From Hyphomicrobiales bacterium (GTDB taxonomy: Bacteria; Pseudomonadota; Alphaproteobacteria; Rhizobiales; Rhizobiaceae), in the NCBI GenBank assembly GCA_900474095.1, contig UCOA01000047.1:1-64000 (forward strand): a stretch of DNA of 64,000 nt. Reading direction: 5' to 3'. Below the pieces are notes generated by a model. It did not search any database and was not told the origin of the DNA. It was given only the letters and a program-made list of their open reading frames with translations. Below are positions 8,249-15,861 of this stretch, piece after piece (within the stretch, counting starts at the first letter, position 1; every line of letters starts with the position of its first letter). The translations under genes were made by a program, and so were the position numbers.

Positions 8249-9008
8249 TGCGCAGACCGCCCGTGTCAAGAACTCAAACCAACCACAACTCCAGCACTCT
8301 ATGCAAGCGGTTCGTGACGTATTTCTAAAATGCGGCACCAGGTTTCAGCTGTAGAATATGAAGCCGGCGGTCGCCGGGTCTTTCGGCAGCCAAGCCTGGT
8401 CCTGCGGTTCTATGATCCGCTACCACCATTCTTCGACAAAAGCTGGCGGCCGGGAGAGTTTGACGAGCCACGGCAGCGTTGGCGCGAAGCGGTCACGCGG
8501 GGCGATAAACTTGCTGAATTTACAAGTCTCTGTGGCCTCAGGCCCACGCAACCAAACATAGTTGAGATACATTCGCTCAAAATCAGCCGCCCAAACCGGG
8601 CGGCTTTTTGTTGTCTCAAACGCCCCCTCGACCAAAGGGCGCCCGACAAACCATCTGCTATGCATGCCCGTGAGACACTTGAAGGCGTTGGGGCCCGTCG
8701 GGGCCGGACCAGTTCGGCTTCGGCCTTTCCGCAATTTCAGTGAAGGCGAAACGTTCCTTGAAGGTCCGGCGGTTCCTGGAGTTGCCGAGCGCACAGGCCA
8801 TCAGCCCCGATGGACGGTCGTCGTACTCCGACCAGAAAGATCGTAAGGAATGAAGAACTCGATTTGTGCCAGAAATCGAGAACGGCGAGAAGCCGTTCCC
8901 CGTCCGCCTCACCTACGTTCGCCTGCATGACGTCTCACCGAAAGGTTGCAAAATTTGGCGCATGCCACTTTTAGCAATTATCGCGGGCCAAAATCAAAAG
9001 AATCACGC
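8249..9008. other. Eroded intergenic region at the right island edge
   Basis: No intact gene is visible in these 760 bases. On the minus strand between about 8928 and 8830, frames read MQANVGEADGERLLAVLDFW and then, after a shift, KIEFFIPYDLSGR. This resembles the start of a larger protein interrupted by a frameshift. A second minus-strand piece around 8420-8570 (IAPRDRFAPTLPWLVKLSRP) is broken by a stop and also looks like gene debris. The region contains one intrinsic terminator at 8585. It probably includes the promoter for the minus-strand cyclase/YcaO cluster near 8250-8340, but I cannot place it. Confidence 0.4.
8585..8609 (+). terminator. Orphan Rho-independent terminator
   Basis: A perfect 8-bp stem (AGCCGCCC at 8585-8592 with GGGCGGCT at 8598-8605) and a 5-nt loop are followed by T residues. 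No plus-strand gene precedes it, so it either belongs to a lost gene or ends a small RNA that I cannot define. Confidence 0.65.
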
Positions 9009-9917
9009 CTACCCGTTCAGGATCTGACCGAGCTTGTGAATATGTCTTGCGCCAATACCGCAGCAGCCGCCGACCAGCGTCGCACCGGCCTCGACCCAGT
9101 CGCAGGCGAATCGCGCGTAGCTGTCGCCGGTCAGGTCATCACGTGTGTCATGCAGGGTTTCGTTTGCTGCGCCCTCGCTCTCTTCGGATTCGAACGCGTT
9201 GGCATAGACGCCGATTTCAATAGCCGTGCCTTCTTGGCGAAAGACAGAGGATGCGGTTTCAACCGCTCGCGCCATGACTTCAGGCCGGCTGCAGTTGAAC
9301 AGAAGCGCCTGCGCGCCTGAACCAGCGGCCCATATGGCAGCTTCCGCAACGGTTTCGCCGGATCGCAGCTGTGGTTCGTCAGTGGAACCGGCTTCATTGC
9401 CGTCCTCCAGCGTGAAGGCTATCCAGAACGGCTTGCCTGTCGCGGCAATAGCGGTGCGCACCGCATCCCCCTCCGCAATCAGGCTCAGCGTTTCACCCAG
9501 CCAGACATCGACATGAGGCGCCAATCCCGCGACGAGCACCCTCAGATAATCTTGTACGCGGGTGGGGTCGAACCGCTCCGGCTCGTAGGAGCCGAAAATC
9601 GGCGGCAGCGAACCCGCAACCAGGACCTTGCGGTCGGCTTGTGTGTCGGCTGCCTCGCGTGCCAGCTTCCCGGCCAATGCGATCAACGCGGGTCCCTTCG
9701 AGCGAAAGCGCTCTTCGCCGATGTGGAACGGCACCAGCGCGTAGCTGTTGGTGGTAATGACATCTGCGCCGGCATCGATGAAGTCCGCATGGACTTGCCG
9801 GACGATGTCCGGGGTTTCCATCAGCGCCAAGGCGGACCATTCCGGTTGCCGCAGCTGGGCGCCAAGGCGGATCAGTTCCCGGCTCATTCCGCCGTCAAGA
9901 ATACGTGTTTTGCTCAT
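9009..9917 (-). CDS. Homocysteine S-methyltransferase family protein
   Basis: This 302-aa protein has the fold and motifs of homocysteine S-methyltransferases (MmuM/BHMT family). They transfer a methyl group, often from S-methylmethionine, to homocysteine to form methionine. The N-terminus reads ILDGGMSREL. The zinc ligands are Cys in LLFNCSRPE and the Cys pair in LVGGCCGIG near the C-terminus. The ATG at 9917 has a GGAG site about 12 nt upstream. It lies on the same strand as the downstream-numbered trans-sulfuration and amino-acid transporter genes, which suggests a shared role in methionine/cysteine recycling. The methyl donor cannot be read from the sequence. Confidence 0.9.
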   Translation of the reverse strand: MSKTRILDGGMSRELIRLGAQLRQPEWSALALMETPDIVRQVHADFIDAGADVITTNSYALVPFHIGEERFRSKGPALIALAGKLAREAADTQADRKVLVAGSLPPIFGSYEPERFDPTRVQDYLRVLVAGLAPHVDVWLGETLSLIAEGDAVRTAIAATGKPFWIAFTLEDGNEAGSTDEPQLRSGETVAEAAIWAAGSGAQALLFNCSRPEVMARAVETASSVFRQEGTAIEIGVYANAFESEESEGAANETLHDTRDDLTGDSYARFACDWVEAGATLVGGCCGIGARHIHKLGQILNG

Positions 9918-10323
9918 CAGTCGACAACTCCAATCGTCCGTCGGGATAGTTCGGTCAGCGCTGGATCATCGATGACAGCGCAAATGCGTCAGGGGTGTCC
10001 GTACGCCGGGTAATCCAGAAATCTCTTGCCAGACCGCCGGATGCGGTCGGCTTCGCGCTTCAACGCGCACGGCCAGGTCGAATTCGCCGATCATCACGTC
10101 CGGGGACACGCGTTGCGAATGCGTCGGAACGCGCGGATGACCTTGCCGCCGCGCATCCGGTCGTGCTGGTAGACAATCATCATGGCGCCGGCGATGGCGG
10201 CGGATGTTGTCGGAAAGATCGGTGTTCGGCCACGGGGGTGCTCTCGCGTTTCACTCGGTTTGTGGTTTGGCCGGAAAGGTTGCGCCGTTTCGGCCCTCTT
10301 GACTGCGCACGCTCCCGGAACCA
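9918..10323. other. Intergenic region with possible regulator remnant
   Basis: No intact gene is seen. On the minus strand (about 10190 down to 9970), two frames joined by a shift near 10105 read IRAFRRIRNACPDVMIGEFD and then LAVRVEARSR...ISGLPGVRTPLTHLR. This loosely resembles the C-terminal effector part of Lrp/AsnC regulators. The N-terminal DNA-binding half is not visible. I regard it as a possible relic with low certainty. Confidence 0.25.
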
Positions 10324-11604
10324 TCACGCGCTCAGCGCCTGATCCAGATCCTCGACAAGGTCGTCGACCGATTCGAGACCGACGGATAGCCGGAACACGC
10401 CGTCCCCCGCAAAGGCCCGGTAATCCGCGAGTTGCGCCCCTTGAAGGCGATAGGTGGAGTTCATCATTTCGGCCGTGTCGAGAAGAACGACGATGCTGCG
10501 CTGGTGGCCGAGCGAAAAGGCGTAGTGCGCGACCCGAAGCTTGCTGGCGAGCTGGATCGCCATCGCCTGCGGATCCTCGGTCTGGAACGTCAGCATCCCA
10601 CCGAAGACATCCATCTGGCGTTTCGCCAGCTCATGCTGCGGGTGCGTTTTCAGTCCGGGATAGGTGACCGACTTGACGGCGGGGTGATCGCTGAGGAAGC
10701 GGGCGACGTGCATGGCGGAATCGGACATCGTCCGCAACCGTGGAAACAGCGTGTCGATACCGCGCATGACCAGCCAGGCGTTCTGTGCCGACAGCGACGC
10801 GCCGAGATAGACGCCGGCCCGCGCGCGGATTTTCTCGACCAGCGCCTTGCGGCCGCAAACTACGCCGCCGAGCGCATCGCCGTGGCCGTTGATGAACTTG
10901 GTCAGCGAATGAATGACCAGGTCGACGCCGAGCGTCAGCGGCCGGGTCGCAACCGGTGTGGCAAGAGTGGAATCGACCGAAACAAGCGCGCCGTGTCGAT
11001 GCGCCAGTGTCGCCACCGCGCTAAGATCCGTCATGCGCAGGATCGGGTTACAAGGGCTTTCACAATGGACGAGCCGCGTGTCGGGCCGGAAGGCGGCGGC
11101 AACGTCTTCGATTCGCGACATGTTCACGGCAGTGACCTCGATGCCGTAGTCCGGCAATATCCGCCGCGCCAGTTCGTTGGCGCCGGCGTAGCAGACGTCG
11201 CTGACGATCAGGTGGTCGCCTTTCTTGAGAAGAGTCAGAAAGGTGGCGGCAATCGCTGCGATACCGGTTGCTGTTGCCAGCGCATCGTCGGCGTCTTCGA
11301 GGGCTGCCATGCGCTGCTCAAGCTGTCGAACGGTCGGATTGGTCCAGCGCGCGTAGAGAAAGGGCAGGGCTGTCAGGTCCGGGACGCCATCGGCCGAAAA
11401 GGCGCCGTCGCCCGGCACCAGCATGTTGTTGACAGACATCGAGATGTTGGGGGCGATGGCCTTCGTCGCGGGATCGATGACCAGGCCGCCATCGAGCGCC
11501 AGTGTTTCGCGACGCAGAAGCGGGCTACCTTCGGCGCGCGGCAGAGGCATGGCGACGTTTCGACCATTGGTTGTCGCGAAGAAGGGCAATACGCTCGAGG
11601 ACAT
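10324..11604 (-). CDS. PLP-dependent trans-sulfuration enzyme (Cys/Met metabolism family)
   Basis: This 426-aa protein is a fold-type I PLP enzyme of the cystathionine gamma-synthase / gamma-lyase / methionine gamma-lyase family. The lysine that binds PLP is in HSLTKFINGHGDA, and the family pattern YARWTNPTVRQLEQRMAALE and LGVDLVIHSLTK are present. It makes or cleaves thioether amino acids such as cystathionine; the exact reaction cannot be fixed by reading. The start at 11604 has AAAGGG 8 nt upstream. It stands between the homocysteine methyltransferase gene and the amino-acid ABC genes, all on the minus strand. Confidence 0.9.
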   Translation of the reverse strand: MSSSVLPFFATTNGRNVAMPLPRAEGSPLLRRETLALDGGLVIDPATKAIAPNISMSVNNMLVPGDGAFSADGVPDLTALPFLYARWTNPTVRQLEQRMAALEDADDALATATGIAAIAATFLTLLKKGDHLIVSDVCYAGANELARRILPDYGIEVTAVNMSRIEDVAAAFRPDTRLVHCESPCNPILRMTDLSAVATLAHRHGALVSVDSTLATPVATRPLTLGVDLVIHSLTKFINGHGDALGGVVCGRKALVEKIRARAGVYLGASLSAQNAWLVMRGIDTLFPRLRTMSDSAMHVARFLSDHPAVKSVTYPGLKTHPQHELAKRQMDVFGGMLTFQTEDPQAMAIQLASKLRVAHYAFSLGHQRSIVVLLDTAEMMNSTYRLQGAQLADYRAFAGDGVFRLSVGLESVDDLVEDLDQALSA

Positions 11605-11740
11605 GGAAGACCCTTTCTTGAAAAATGCAGCGAGTTAGGATGCTATTCCCGTCTGCATATTTGTGACCGCGCAATTGCCCGGAATATGCCGACAAGCAGC
11701 GTCCGATGGACCTGGTGCGCGCAGGCGCGGTGAAGCTCGT

Positions 11741-12430
11741 CTACCGGCGCACCGGAACTTGCGCCTCGACCATCTTGAAGGCGCGCGTAATGAGAAGGGT
11801 CAGGAAGACATAGAAGGCCGTGACGACCATCAGGGGTTCGTAGACCAGCAACGTGTCCTGCCTGACCTTGTACGCCACCGCATAGAGATCCATAACGGTC
11901 ACGGTGAAGGCGAGTGGCGTCGCCTTGAGTTGCAGCACGACCTCGCCGGCAATCGTCGGCAATGCGATGCGGATGGCGCGCGGCAGCCAGATACGCCTCA
12001 GCAGCGTCCAGGAAGACATGCCGAAGGACCGGCCTGCTTCGAGTTCACCCTTGGGAACAGCGAGAAGTGCGCCGCGCAACACTTCGGCTTCGTAGGCGGC
12101 GTAATTGAGCGTGAAACTCAGCGCCGCGAAGAAGAAACCTTCGCGGACGATAGGCCAGAGGAAGCTGCCACGCAGACCGGAAACGAGCGGCAGCAGCGAG
12201 CCGACCCCGTAGTAGAGCAGCCACAGCTGGATCAGAAGCGGCGTTCCGCGCAGGCAGGTGCAATAACCCCGCGCAACCCATTTGAGCCAGCGCGGGCCGC
12301 TGATCTGCGCCAAGGCGAGGCCGATCCCCAGGATGAAGCCGAAACCGACGGAAATGACCAGAAGGAGCACGGTCTGGACCGCACCTGCCGCAAGGAGCGG
12401 CCAATAGGAGAAAATCCACGAGAAGTTCAT
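11741..12430 (-). CDS. Polar amino-acid ABC transporter permease (HisM-like)
   Basis: This is an inner-membrane permease of the HisMQ family, 229 residues with about five membrane segments. The EAA-type loop reads EVLRGALLAVPKGELEAGRS FGMS, which docks the ATPase. The start at 12430 (MNFSWIFSYWP) is chosen because the upstream open frame lies inside the preceding permease gene; GTGAGGACAG gives a ribosome-binding site. It begins 10 nt after the other permease gene ends, so the two are co-translated and likely form a heterodimer with the ATPase at 14137-14916. Confidence 0.92.
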   Translation of the reverse strand: MNFSWIFSYWPLLAAGAVQTVLLLVISVGFGFILGIGLALAQISGPRWLKWVARGYCTCLRGTPLLIQLWLLYYGVGSLLPLVSGLRGSFLWPIVREGFFFAALSFTLNYAAYEAEVLRGALLAVPKGELEAGRSFGMSSWTLLRRIWLPRAIRIALPTIAGEVVLQLKATPLAFTVTVMDLYAVAYKVRQDTLLVYEPLMVVTAFYVFLTLLITRAFKMVEAQVPVRR

Positions 12431-12440
12431 CGGTCTGTCC

Positions 12441-13163
12441 TCACGCGGTTTTCGCCTGTCCGCGCCGGAAGCGGCTCTCCAGCAGGCCAAAAACGACGTT
12501 GGAGAGCAGCGTAATGACGAGATAAAGGGCGGCGGCGGCGAGGAAGAACAGAAAGTAGTGCTTGGTGTTGCCGGCGGCGAGCCGCGTAGCGAGCGCCAGT
12601 TCCTGATAGCCGACAACCGCGATCAGCGCGCTGTCCTTGGTGACGGACATCCAGAGATTGGCAAGGCCGGGAAGCGCATTCGGCATCAAGGCCGGCAGTA
12701 CGATGCGGCGAAACCGCAAAGATGGCCGCATTCCAAACGCGCTGGCCGCTTCGATCTGCCCGACCGGAATAGCCAGGATCGCGCCGCGCAGAACCTCGGT
12801 CGCATAGGCGCCCTGGACGATGCCGAGCACCGCAACAGCCGCGACGAAACCGTTTATCTCTATGGTTGGCAGGCCAAGCGCCAGCATTATGCGGTTCAGG
12901 CCGTCAGTACCGGCATAATAGAGCCCGATGATCAGGATCAATTCGGGGATGGCGCGGACCGCCGTCGTATAGATATCGAGGACGAAGAGAACCGGTCGGT
13001 TGCCCTTCAACTTGCCGATTGCCCCGCCGAGACCGATCACCGTCCCCACGAAATAGGCTCCTAGCGATATCATGACCGTCGAAACCCCGCCGCTGAGAAG
13101 GACACCACCCCATCCAGGCGGGTAGGGCGAAAGCAGTTCCAGCATGGATTGGGTGGATGACAT
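12441..13163 (-). CDS. Polar amino-acid ABC transporter permease (HisQ-like)
   Basis: This 240-aa inner-membrane protein of the HisMQ/GlnP permease family has about five hydrophobic helices. It has the coupling loop EVLRGAILAIPVGQIEAASA. It partners the second permease at 11741-12430. It is separated from the solute-binding protein gene upstream by about 170 nt containing a strong hairpin (13291-13324). That is a usual way to make more binding protein than permease. The ATG at 13163 is the first reasonable start and has only a weak AAGGTAG site. Confidence 0.92.
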   Translation of the reverse strand: MSSTQSMLELLSPYPPGWGGVLLSGGVSTVMISLGAYFVGTVIGLGGAIGKLKGNRPVLFVLDIYTTAVRAIPELILIIGLYYAGTDGLNRIMLALGLPTIEINGFVAAVAVLGIVQGAYATEVLRGAILAIPVGQIEAASAFGMRPSLRFRRIVLPALMPNALPGLANLWMSVTKDSALIAVVGYQELALATRLAAGNTKHYFLFFLAAAALYLVITLLSNVVFGLLESRFRRGQAKTA

Positions 13164-13290
13164 TCAAAAAATCTACCTTGATTTGCGGAGCGCAAGCCGC
13201 GGAGGACCTGCACGGGGTCCGCCGGCAAGCCTTGTCCGTGTCGCGTAGACCGCGCGCGTTGTTCGGCCCACCGCTCCGGCCAGACGGCCG

Positions 13291-13324
13291 GGAAAACGGC
13301 GCATGACGAAGCTTCATGCGCCGT
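13291..13324 (-). terminator. Attenuator-like hairpin between binding-protein and permease genes
   Basis: On the minus strand a 10-bp perfect stem (CGGCGCATGA at 13297-13306 with TCATGCGCCG at 13314-13323) is followed by TTTT. The short T run suggests partial termination or 3'-end protection of the binding-protein mRNA rather than a full stop. Confidence 0.6.
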
Positions 13325-13333
13325 GTCCGTCAA

Positions 13334-14104
13334 TCACTCGCCATACGGATCGAAGTCGAAGTATTTCTTGGAGATTTCGGCATATTTGCCATTCGCCCGT
13401 ACTGCGGCGATGGCCGCATTGAGCTTTTCAAGCCGGGCCTGATCGTCCTTGCGCAGCCCGCCGCCGATGCCCGACCCCAGAATTGCCGGGTCGTCCTTCA
13501 CATTGCCCCTGTCCTCGCAGCAGTCCTTGCCGAAATCGGATTTCAGGAATTCCGACAACGGAATGGAATCGCCGAAGACATAGTCGATCCGGCCGGCGGA
13601 AAGATCCTGAAACGCTTCATCCAGCGTCGTGTAGGTGTTTTCCGATGCCTTGTCGGCGAAATATTTCTTGTAGTAGTCGGACTGGATGGTCGAAACCTGA
13701 ATACCGATGGTCTTGCCGGCGACGTCGTCGGGCGAGACGCCGGTCGTGCCGTCCTTGGCGCCGATCAGCTTACTCGGCGTGTTGTAGTATTTGTCGGTGA
13801 AGTCGATGGTCTTCTTGCGCTCATCGGTGATCGACATCGACGACCAGATGACATCGAATTTTTTCGCCTCGAGGCCGGGAATGAGACCGTCCCAGGACAT
13901 GTCGACGACGGAGCAGGTCTCCTTCATCTCGGCGCAAACGGCATCCATCAACTCGATTTCCCAGCCCACCCACTTGCCGGAGGCGTCCTTGGTAAAGAAG
14001 GGCGGATAGGCCTCGTTCATGATGCCGAAGCGGACTTCGGCATTGGCTGCGGCGCTCGAAAGCGCAAGCGCGGCTCCCGTCAGCAGGACAGACAATAGTT
14101 TCAT
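13334..14104 (-). CDS. Amino-acid ABC transporter substrate-binding protein
   Basis: This is a periplasmic solute-binding protein of the polar amino-acid family (SBP_bac_3), 256 residues. An N-terminal signal peptide (MKLLSVLLTGAALALSSAAA, cleaved near ANA-EV) is followed by RFGIMNEAYPPFFTKDASGK and the family pattern WEIELMDAVCAEM. The start at 14104 is supported by AAGGAG just upstream; an in-frame ATG at 14140 lies before that site. It is the second gene of the minus-strand transporter operon, after the ATPase. The substrate is unknown; the neighbouring sulfur amino-acid enzymes suggest cystine, methionine or a related compound. Confidence 0.92.
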   Translation of the reverse strand: MKLLSVLLTGAALALSSAAANAEVRFGIMNEAYPPFFTKDASGKWVGWEIELMDAVCAEMKETCSVVDMSWDGLIPGLEAKKFDVIWSSMSITDERKKTIDFTDKYYNTPSKLIGAKDGTTGVSPDDVAGKTIGIQVSTIQSDYYKKYFADKASENTYTTLDEAFQDLSAGRIDYVFGDSIPLSEFLKSDFGKDCCEDRGNVKDDPAILGSGIGGGLRKDDQARLEKLNAAIAAVRANGKYAEISKKYFDFDPYGE

Positions 14105-14136
14105 GCAATTCTCCTTTTTTCGTTTGGTTGGATGGA

Positions 14137-14916
14137 TCAACTGTTCAGCGCGCCCGTGAATTCGCGGCAGCGGGCGCTAATCGGAGCGCCGAAGACCTGA
14201 GCCGGCGAACCTTGCTCCTCGACGCGTCCCTGATGCAGGAACATCACGTGATTGGAGACGTCGCGGGCAAACTTCATCTCGTGGGTAACGAGCAGCATCG
14301 TCCGCCCCTCTTCCGCCAGATCGCGGATGACCTTGAGCACTTCGCCTACAAGCTCCGGATCGAGCGCCGAGGTGGGCTCGTCGAACAGCATCACTGCGGG
14401 ATCGACACACAGGGCGCGCGCGATCGATGCGCGTTGCTGCTGGCCGCCCGACAGGAAGGCCGGATATTCGTGCCGCTTCTCGTAAAGCCCGACCCTCGCA
14501 AGCAGCCCTTCGGCCCGCTCGAGCGCTTCCTTGCGGTTCATTTTCAAGACGTAAACCGGTGCCTCGATGACATTTTCGAGCACTGTCATGTGGGGCCAGA
14601 GATTGAAGCTCTGGAACACCATGGCAAGGCCGGTCCGGATCCGTTCAATCTGCCGCCAACTGGCCGGGTGCGCGCGCCCGCCACGGCTTGACTTCATCAG
14701 GACCTCTTCGCCGTTGATGACGAAGCGGCCGCGATCTGCAATCTCGAGAAAGTTGATGCACCGAAGGAAGGTGCTCTTGCCGGAACCCGAAGCTCCGATG
14801 AGCGAGATGACATCGCCCTTCTGTGCCGACAACGATATGCCTTTCAGGACGTCATGGATCCCGTAGCTCTTGTGAACATCATCCACGAGCAAGGCGGGAG
14901 GAGCCTTTTGCGTCAT
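14137..14916 (-). CDS. Amino-acid ABC transporter ATP-binding protein
   Basis: This is the ATPase of the transporter encoded downstream. It has Walker A GASGSGKSTFLRC, signature LSGGQQQRASIARAL, Walker B VMLFDEPTSALDPE and the H-loop LLVTHEM. This is the GlnQ/HisP subtype. I place the start at 14916 (MTQKAPPALL), just before the first conserved strand; an ATG seven codons upstream and a longer open frame also exist, so the start is uncertain. It is the first gene of the operon ATPase, binding protein, permease, permease, and is divergent from the Lrp/AsnC gene. Confidence 0.92.
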   Translation of the reverse strand: MTQKAPPALLVDDVHKSYGIHDVLKGISLSAQKGDVISLIGASGSGKSTFLRCINFLEIADRGRFVINGEEVLMKSSRGGRAHPASWRQIERIRTGLAMVFQSFNLWPHMTVLENVIEAPVYVLKMNRKEALERAEGLLARVGLYEKRHEYPAFLSGGQQQRASIARALCVDPAVMLFDEPTSALDPELVGEVLKVIRDLAEEGRTMLLVTHEMKFARDVSNHVMFLHQGRVEEQGSPAQVFGAPISARCREFTGALNS

Positions 14917-15277
14917 TCCTCTGGTTCCCCATTGCATTTTTTGTGGGCGTTTGGTCGGATAGTACCGTCCCGGTGCGCGGTATTTCCGCGCAATGGCCGT
15001 ATATTGTGCGGAGTTTACGCGCAAGTACCTTCGCCGTGCGGAGAATCGGCGGATCAGGTCCGGATGCGCTACTGACCCAAGAATTGGTCATCCTGCAGGC
15101 GCCGCTGACAAAAGCCCGTCGGCCACGAAATTGAGCAAGCGACGCGGAGATGAGGCGCATCTGGCCCGATTTTTGACGATTGGCAGCCTTGATCTAGTAT
15201 AGGCTGCGGCAAATCACTACAGCGCCGCGGGGCGGACCGCAGGCGCGATACCAAGATGTAGGCGAAGCGAGGAGCAG
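14917..15277. promoter_or_regulatory. Divergent control region between ABC operon and Lrp gene
   Basis: About 360 bases separate the two divergent starts. The region should hold both promoters and binding sites for the Lrp/AsnC protein. I could not identify a specific operator by eye, and there is no convincing small gene. Confidence 0.4.
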
Positions 15278-15748
15278 ATGACGGAACCACTGGATCAATT
15301 CGACCGAAACATCCTTGAGATCGTGCAACGCGATTGTCAGATCAAGGCGGAGGCGGTTGGCGAGATGATCGGCCTTTCGGCGTCCGCCGTTCAGCGCCGT
15401 CTGAAGCGGATGCGCGAGGAAGGCATCATTTCAGCGGAAATCGCGCTGGTCGATCGAAAGGTTGCCGGGAATTCGATGACATTCATAGCGGGAATGGAGA
15501 TCGAGCGTGAAAACTACGATGCGCTTTCGAAATTCCGCACCTGGGTCGACAAGCAGGACCATATCCAGCAGGTCTATTACGTGACCGGTTCCGTGGACCT
15601 TGTTGCCATCATCACGGCACAGGACGTTGGCCAGTATGATGAAATCACCGCACAGATCATGTCGCAGAATCCGCAGATCAAGCGAATCCACACGAATGTC
15701 GTGCTCAAAGACATAAAATTGGGCATGTTTGTTCCGATGCAATCGTGA
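15278..15748 (+). CDS. Lrp/AsnC family transcriptional regulator
   Basis: This 156-aa DNA-binding protein has an N-terminal winged helix-turn-helix (DQFDRNILEIVQRDC, IGLSASAVQRRLKRMREEG) and a C-terminal RAM effector domain (QQVYYVTGSVDLVAIITAQD). These proteins sense amino acids and act as octamers. The ATG at 15278 has GAGGAG upstream. It is divergent from the amino-acid ABC operon. By family habit it probably regulates that operon, and perhaps the trans-sulfuration genes beyond, in response to the transported amino acid. Confidence 0.95.
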   Translation: MTEPLDQFDRNILEIVQRDCQIKAEAVGEMIGLSASAVQRRLKRMREEGIISAEIALVDRKVAGNSMTFIAGMEIERENYDALSKFRTWVDKQDHIQQVYYVTGSVDLVAIITAQDVGQYDEITAQIMSQNPQIKRIHTNVVLKDIKLGMFVPMQS

Positions 15749-15861
15749 GGGTCCGGGACAAGGCGACACGACCTGTTGCCGCATGAGTAGCCGGCTTTTT
15801 TGACGTTAAGGCGACGGGCGAACGCGATCTCATCGGGAAGCGTCAGGCGCGACCTGCCCTG

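Noticed and set aside
10432..11733. 433-aa open frame on the plus strand opposite the PLP enzyme
   Set aside because: Shadow frame; the minus-strand protein has clear PLP-enzyme motifs.
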